Shown here: positions 60,001 through 64,000 of the stretch, piece by piece
Numbering within the stretch: the first letter of the stretch is position 1
Layout: every line of letters begins with the position of its first letter
NCBI GenBank assembly: GCA_027625095.1
Contig: JAQBXN010000003.1
Location: 102,617-166,616, forward strand
DNA from: Planctomycetota bacterium
GTDB taxonomy: Bacteria; Planctomycetota; PUPC01; JACPCR01
DNA: 64,000 bases
Direction: 5' to 3'
Translations under genes and position numbers: made by a program
Notes under the pieces: generated by a model
What the model saw: the letters and a program-made list of their open reading frames with translations, nothing else
Told to the model about the DNA's origin: nothing
Databases searched by the model: none

Positions 60001-62848
60001 ATCCAATCCTCTCTCACCTGAAGATTCACTTAAATCGATTCATGTGCGCGAGGGATATCGGGTCGAGCTCGTGGTCGCCGAACCTCTCGTTCAGGATCCT
60101 GTGGCGATTGCCTGGGGCGCCGACGGCAAGCTATGGATCGCCGAGATGGCGGACTATCCGCTCGGTGTCGATGGCAAAGGAAAACCGGGCGGACGCATCC
60201 GATTCCTGACGGATTCTAACGGCGACGGCAATTACGACCGGTCGTCACTGTTTATGGAAGATGTTCGTTTTCCTACGGGTGTTCTTGCCTGGCGAAAAGG
60301 GGTCATTGTCACCGCTGCGCCGGACATTCTCTACGCCGAAGATACTGACAATGACGGCCGCGCCGACATTCAAGAAATTCTCTTCACCGGTTTTAACGAG
60401 GGTAACCAGCAGCTCCGCATCAACGGCTTGCGATGGGGCATCGACAACTGGATCTACTGCGCAAGTGGCGGACACCATGCCCGCTATGGTGCGGATCGAA
60501 ATATCAAGGTAATCGGCACAGGCAAGACCATTGCCCTCGGCAGCCGGGATTTTCGCATCCGACCGGATGAACATCTTCTCGAACCGGAATCCGGCCCATC
60601 ACAGTTTGGTCGCAATTGCGACGACTGGGGCAACTGGTTTGGCGTGCAGAACAGCTACCCGCTCTGGCATTACGTGCTCAGCGATCATTACATCCGCAGA
60701 AATCCACACTACGCTCCACCTGACCCGAAGAGGCAGCTCCGTCTGCCTGGCAACCCCAAAGTATTTCCTGCCAAGACCCCGCAGAAACGTTTCCACAGTT
60801 TTTCAAATTCAGGACATTACACCTCTGCCTGTTCGGCGATGATCTATCGTGACGAACTGCTTTTTCCGGGCGACGAAACGCAGCATGCGTTCACTTGCGA
60901 ACCGTTTCACAACCTCGTTCAGCATCATGTCGTGAAACCCGATGGCGTCAGCTTTCAAGCTGAGAGAGCGGACGACGGCGAGATTGATTTCTTCGCTTCA
61001 AAGGATCGCTGGTGCCGCCCGGTCATGGTTCGCACCGGACCGGACGGAGCACTCTGGATTGTCGATATGTATCGTTACATGATTGAGCACCCGGAGTTTC
61101 TGCCCGCAGAGGGAAAGAAAGAACTCGAACCTTTCTATCGGGCAGGAAACGGCCGGGGGCGCATCTATCGGATTCTTCCGAACGCATCCGAGCCGAGACA
61201 AACGCCCCCGTTAACCACGCTGAATGCGGAGCAGCTCGTAGAAGCGCTCAGCACTCGCAGCGGCACTCGGCGGGATCTTGTCCATCAACAGCTTCTCTGG
61301 CGAAAAGATCCTTCAACGTTCGGGCCTCTCGAGCGTCTCGTCACCGCTGCGCCGTTACCACAGACAAGGCTGGCCGCACTCGGCGTCCTTGATGGTCTGG
61401 GGCAGTTGAAGTCCGAGATCCTCAAGACTGCATTTGGTGACCCTCACCCAGGCATTCGCCGTCACGCGATTCGCCTGGCGGAGTCCAGAGGCTTCAAGGA
61501 AATCCAGTCGGCTGTCTCTGCCCTTGTGAACGACACCGACCCTAAAGTGCGGTTTCAGCTTGCGTGTTCACTCGGCGAATGGCGGCATCCGGACGCCTTT
61601 GTCCTGCTCGGCAAACTTGCTTCCACGAAGGTTGACGATCCATATATGAGGGCTGCGATCCTCGGTTCGCTGAACCAGGAAAACATCAGTGGCGTCCTCG
61701 CAACCGTCATCACAAACCAAAGCGTCCCGGAGATGCTTTCGAGCCTGATTCAGCAGGCGGTCGCCTTTAAAAACCATGCAGCAATGAATGCCGCTTTATC
61801 AACTCTGGCCGGCAAGGGAGATGAGCGGTATTCGCTCTCTCAGCTTCGCGCGGCGTCCAGTTTTTTCGCAGAGCTGCGGCGGCAGAAAATCTCCCTCAAA
61901 GATCTTTCGGAGGCCGCGGAAGATCGTACGGAAGATTCGTTTCAGAGAGTCTCAACCCTTTTCGAGTTTGCGCGTCTGCAAGCTGAGGATTCGAAGAGCG
62001 AACAGGAACTCAGGAGGGCCGCCATCTCTCTGCTGGGGTTCGAACCTTCTAAGCAGGAGGAAGACCTCAACCGCCTTGTCAGATTCTTGAATCCGCAGGT
62101 ACCGGTGTTTGTCCAGGATGCTTCCCTGGAAAATGTGTCGATGCAGGAGAGTAATTCCATTGCGACCCTGCTCATCAGAAATTGGAAAGGCCACACGCCG
62201 GTCCTGAGGGCCAAAATTCTCAAGCTCCTGACGAGCCGTTCAGCCTGGATAGACGAACTTGTCCGTGCTTGTGAAAGTGGCCTCATAAAAACAACCGAGC
62301 TGGGGGCGACGGTCAGGCAGCAGCTCATTCAAACCGGTGACAAGAAACAACAGGCACGAGCAGAGAAACTGTTCGGCCCGCAAGCACAGGCAAACAAAGC
62401 TGACCCAATATTTCAGGCCGCTCTGAAACTGAAACCGAACATCGCCGCGGGTGCGGAGCCTTTCACAAAACTTTGCGCCCAGTGCCACAAGTTCAAGAAC
62501 ATCGGTAACCAAGTCGGCCCTGATCTGGCCTCGCTCACAGACCGCCGTGCTGAAACTTTGCTGGCCGCCATTCTTGATCCGAATCAATCGGTCGAGCCCA
62601 CCTATCTCAACTACATGCTCCAGACCAAAGCCGAGCGAACCCTGAGTGGCATCCTCGTGTCTGAAACGGCTACAAGCATCACCTTGCTCGGGCCCGAAGC
62701 GAAACAGGAGACAGTGCTGCGGTCCGATATAGTGTCACTCCAGACCACCGGACAGTCCCTCATGCCGGAAGACATCCAGCAGGGCTTGACGCCACAGCAA
62801 ATGGCGGATTTGATCGCCTGGCTGTCGAGCGATAGTGCCGAAAAATAA
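57083..62848 (+). CDS. Giant secreted protein: ceramidase-like, LamG x2, membrane-bound dehydrogenase, HEAT, cytochrome c
   Basis: A 1921-residue exported protein (signal peptide to about residue 32, QSAHAES). Domains in order: neutral/alkaline ceramidase-like (about 35-460; ATHTHSAP at 121-128 with zinc-ligand His, SQGTSGDS); two LamG-like beta sandwiches (about 495-700 and 740-950); a Pirellula/Verrucomicrobium-type membrane-bound dehydrogenase beta propeller (about 980-1365; GGHHARYGADRN, FGRNCDDWGNWFGVQN); HEAT-like helices (about 1420-1570); and a heme-c domain with CAQCH (Cys1798, Cys1801, His1802) and a possible Met ligand in SLMPE. The domains are known singly; this full order is unusual. 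The start may also be Met12 (57116). The PVC-type dehydrogenase/heme part suggests oxidation of a sugar or alcohol. Confidence 0.85.
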   Translation: MSRTRNNRLTTMSIPAILFTALFGPHLQSAHAESKLLAGAAAVDITPQKFPVWVSGGFLAQRGTRANGPLHSRALVMDDGKVKLAIVIVDSLMFRRELIDPAKDEAGRITGIPSSNILIAATHTHSAPSVMGALGTPVDEDYAKWLPGKIVESIVLANENLKPAEAGWAAVKDYEHNFCRRWIFRPDRINEDPFGERNVRAMMHPGNLSRNHTGPSGPADIEFSVLSVRGTDGKLISVLGNYAFHYRGAAPVSADVCGRFGATLAELFGKEQVDETFVGMLSQGTSGDSMWMDYSKPRHDSGFEQYNRELAQVALDALKEVKYQRDITLAMAEAKLKLRRRVPGAKRLAQAKQVAEQIKDRLPRSRPEVYALEAIYLHNEPEVELKLQAIRIGDMGITTLPNEVYGITGLKLKKQSPLAHTFNIELANGGQGYIPPPEQHHLGGYTTWPARTAGLDEQAEPKIVETLISLLEKVSGKKRIYRNVPDDDYINSVRDSKPDALWQLDEIAGTVAADSSGNEKSGKYEMGVAFYLPGRHSQELKHWEQTPNRAAHFAGGRVIIDVSPGKDYSLEFWVWNGMPVAERSTTGGLFEFGEAGKTGDGLLITGTDSIPGVLALKNSGLGNGTAMLTMQAWNHVAFVRQGDHVSVFLNGNQEIDGESKSASVPQKLFIGGSSNNTFNFEGKLDDIAFYQRALSPEEISRHYKASGLTPPKQPAIPQTAAFHPERPEMPEDLKRYSDAVKKSDPIAFWSLHELMDGQTPDTTGKSPALTLEKDSSVREPGGRTPNFNGGRMRTAMERLDNDYSAEMWFWNEMPHHAQPVTGYFFSRGPEGDKNAPGEHLGIGGTHLAMGKLIVFNGNIRNEVLEGTTYLPLRSWNHVVLTRKGKRVRVFLNGNIEPEIDADLTPTIDKNKNIFIGGRNDRFAPFKGRLDMVALYERALAAEEAAEHFKAMNVTASKQPANSGQTANAPPGLESNPLSPEDSLKSIHVREGYRVELVVAEPLVQDPVAIAWGADGKLWIAEMADYPLGVDGKGKPGGRIRFLTDSNGDGNYDRSSLFMEDVRFPTGVLAWRKGVIVTAAPDILYAEDTDNDGRADIQEILFTGFNEGNQQLRINGLRWGIDNWIYCASGGHHARYGADRNIKVIGTGKTIALGSRDFRIRPDEHLLEPESGPSQFGRNCDDWGNWFGVQNSYPLWHYVLSDHYIRRNPHYAPPDPKRQLRLPGNPKVFPAKTPQKRFHSFSNSGHYTSACSAMIYRDELLFPGDETQHAFTCEPFHNLVQHHVVKPDGVSFQAERADDGEIDFFASKDRWCRPVMVRTGPDGALWIVDMYRYMIEHPEFLPAEGKKELEPFYRAGNGRGRIYRILPNASEPRQTPPLTTLNAEQLVEALSTRSGTRRDLVHQQLLWRKDPSTFGPLERLVTAAPLPQTRLAALGVLDGLGQLKSEILKTAFGDPHPGIRRHAIRLAESRGFKEIQSAVSALVNDTDPKVRFQLACSLGEWRHPDAFVLLGKLASTKVDDPYMRAAILGSLNQENISGVLATVITNQSVPEMLSSLIQQAVAFKNHAAMNAALSTLAGKGDERYSLSQLRAASSFFAELRRQKISLKDLSEAAEDRTEDSFQRVSTLFEFARLQAEDSKSEQELRRAAISLLGFEPSKQEEDLNRLVRFLNPQVPVFVQDASLENVSMQESNSIATLLIRNWKGHTPVLRAKILKLLTSRSAWIDELVRACESGLIKTTELGATVRQQLIQTGDKKQQARAEKLFGPQAQANKADPIFQAALKLKPNIAAGAEPFTKLCAQCHKFKNIGNQVGPDLASLTDRRAETLLAAILDPNQSVEPTYLNYMLQTKAERTLSGILVSETATSITLLGPEAKQETVLRSDIVSLQTTGQSLMPEDIQQGLTPQQMADLIAWLSSDSAEK

Positions 62849-62900
62849 CAGTTTCTGTCCAACACCAATCGTTTCCAAAACCGCATCCGGAGAGTCAGCG

Positions 62901-63977
62901 ATGAGAAAAGTAAAAGTGGGCCTGATCGGTTCACGGTTTGTGACGACCATTCATGCGGAATCTCTGAAAACAGTTCCCGATGCAGAGATTCTGGCCGTCG
63001 CTTCTCCGACCGAGGGAAATGCCCGCGAATTCGCAAAGCGTCATGGAATCGCGAATCACTTCACGGATTACAGGAAGCTGCTCGAGATGGACGAAGTCGA
63101 CATGATCGTCCTGGGCTTACCGAACGACCTGCATTGCCAGGCAACCGTCGATGCCGCCGCAGCGGGGAAGCATGTAGTCTGTGAAAAGCCCATGTGTATG
63201 AATCTGGCGGAAGCGGACCGAATGATAGGTGCCTGTGAACAGTCGAACGTGAAACTGATGTATGCGGAGGAACTTTGCTTTGCTCCCAAATATGTACGCT
63301 TGAAACAACTCCTCGATGAAGGTGCTCTCGGCGATCCCACCCTCATCAAACAAAGCGAAAAACATAGCGGCCCACACGCACCGCACTTCTGGGATGTGAA
63401 GCGTTCCGGCGGCGGGGTGTGTATGGACATGGGCTGTCACGCCATCGAGTTTTTTCGCTGGCTGCTGAACAAGCAGAAGATTCGCTCGGTCTACGCGCAC
63501 ATGAGCACGTCCATTCATGCGGACAAAACCCGCGGCGATGACAACGGCATCATCATTCTGGAATTTGAAAACGGTTGTACTGCTGTGGCCGAAGAGAGCT
63601 GGACAAAGCTCGGCGGGATGGACGACCGCGCCGAAATACAGGGCTCGAAAGGCGTGGCCTACGCCAACCTCCTCCAGGGCAATTCCATTCTAACTTACAG
63701 CGAAGCGGGTTACGGATATGCGGTTGAAAAGAGTGGGGGCACCGTCGGCTGGAGTTTCACCATGTATGAAGAGATTTGGAATTACGGCTTCCCGCAGGAG
63801 TTCGCCCACTTCGTCGATTGTGTAAAGAATGACAAAGAACCCATCGAGACCGGACACGACGGCCGGGAAGTGCTCGAAGTCCTCTTCGCTGCTTACAAGT
63901 CAGCAGGCTGCGGCCAGAAGATCGAACTGCCTTTCCACACGGATGCGGCCAAGCCGTTTGATCTTTGGAAGGGGTAA
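62901..63977 (+). CDS. Gfo/Idh/MocA family oxidoreductase
   Basis: A 358-residue NAD(P)-dependent dehydrogenase. The N-terminal Rossmann motif is KVGLIGSRFVTTIHAESL, the family signature is CEKPMCMNLAEADRM (Lys near residue 100), and the C-terminal domain has SGGGVCMDMGCHAIEFFRWLLNK. The start ATG at 62901 follows GGAG at 62889, and the longer open frame from 62835 overlaps the previous gene and lacks conserved content. It stands 52 bases after the giant secreted dehydrogenase on the same strand, so they may be co-transcribed. The substrate is a sugar or inositol-like compound. Confidence 0.9.
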   Translation: MRKVKVGLIGSRFVTTIHAESLKTVPDAEILAVASPTEGNAREFAKRHGIANHFTDYRKLLEMDEVDMIVLGLPNDLHCQATVDAAAAGKHVVCEKPMCMNLAEADRMIGACEQSNVKLMYAEELCFAPKYVRLKQLLDEGALGDPTLIKQSEKHSGPHAPHFWDVKRSGGGVCMDMGCHAIEFFRWLLNKQKIRSVYAHMSTSIHADKTRGDDNGIIILEFENGCTAVAEESWTKLGGMDDRAEIQGSKGVAYANLLQGNSILTYSEAGYGYAVEKSGGTVGWSFTMYEEIWNYGFPQEFAHFVDCVKNDKEPIETGHDGREVLEVLFAAYKSAGCGQKIELPFHTDAAKPFDLWKG

Positions 63978-64000
63978 AGATTTCCTCTGAATCTTCTGCG

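Noticed and set aside
62835..62900. N-terminal extension of the second Gfo/Idh/MocA protein
   Set aside because: The extension overlaps the upstream gene and lacks family character; ATG 62901 with GGAG upstream starts the Rossmann fold.

Overview
The window looks like a piece of chromosome from an uncultivated environmental bacterium, probably a metagenome-assembled contig. The gene families point to the PVC superphylum or to neighbours with similar gene content (Hydrogenedentota, Poribacteria, Latescibacterota). The evidence is a Pirellula/Verrucomicrobium-type membrane-bound dehydrogenase with a CxxCH tail, a sulfatase, a DUF4838 protein, two Gfo/Idh/MocA oxidoreductases, four PhyH dioxygenases and neutral-ceramidase-like and LamG domains. 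The exact phylum cannot be fixed from sequence reading alone. No IS element, integrase, CRISPR array, rRNA or tRNA was recognised. Base composition looks even, so there is no obvious island.

Layout. 1-8161: threonine synthase, an MFS transporter, an M32 carboxypeptidase, a TIM-barrel isomerase-like protein, a glycosidase-like protein and a sulfatase. 8213-12633: a same-strand cluster of membrane spermidine-synthase-like protein, DUF4178-like protein, zinc-ribbon membrane protein and DUF350 protein, which looks like a polyamine-linked envelope system. 12634-13070: non-coding, with a perfect 5 x 16 bp tandem repeat. 13071-21684: terpenoid-cyclase-like toroid and thioesterase (translationally coupled), esterase, DUF4838 protein, two unknowns, two PhyH dioxygenases and an oxidoreductase, a catabolic-looking locus. 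21858-26156: mtnA, a HEAT/DUF3179 protein, a secreted cysteine-rich protein that appears to start at ATC, and an outer-membrane barrel. 26242-32462 (all minus): a fused DppB-DppC-type permease with a DUF58 protein, argF and argB, and a histidine kinase. 32729-37843: an ArsC-family selenoprotein candidate, a repeat coiled-coil protein with an in-frame TAG, a beta-hydroxyacid dehydrogenase and a BatA/vWA protein. 38010-44521: PfkB kinase, ThpR, HtrA protease, a small protein coupled to a PhyH, a DksA-type zinc finger, LspA and a zinc-type dehydrogenase. 44671-52379: tungstate/molybdate-type ABC permease and ATPase, a fourth PhyH, a secreted charged protein and a DUF2079 membrane protein. 52396-64000: ScpA, RpoZ, a coiled-coil membrane protein, a peroxiredoxin with selenocysteine in place of its peroxidatic cysteine, QueE, a 1921-residue multidomain secreted dehydrogenase and a Gfo/Idh/MocA protein.

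The most notable signals are unusual decoding events. Two in-frame TGA codons sit exactly where a redox cysteine is expected, and each is followed by a SECIS-like hairpin about 15-16 nt downstream. There is also an in-frame TAG between homologous repeats of one protein, and an ATC codon placed behind a perfect Shine-Dalgarno sequence and followed by a signal peptide. TGA and TAG both serve as ordinary stops elsewhere in the window, so the code is not globally changed. The host should carry SelA, SelB, SelC and SelD elsewhere.

Most lifestyle genes fit a heterotroph that degrades sulfated or esterified polysaccharides and other organic matter and has a redox-active envelope. Housekeeping genes (thrC, argB, argF, mtnA, lspA, scpA, rpoZ, queE) are scattered singly or in pairs among them.
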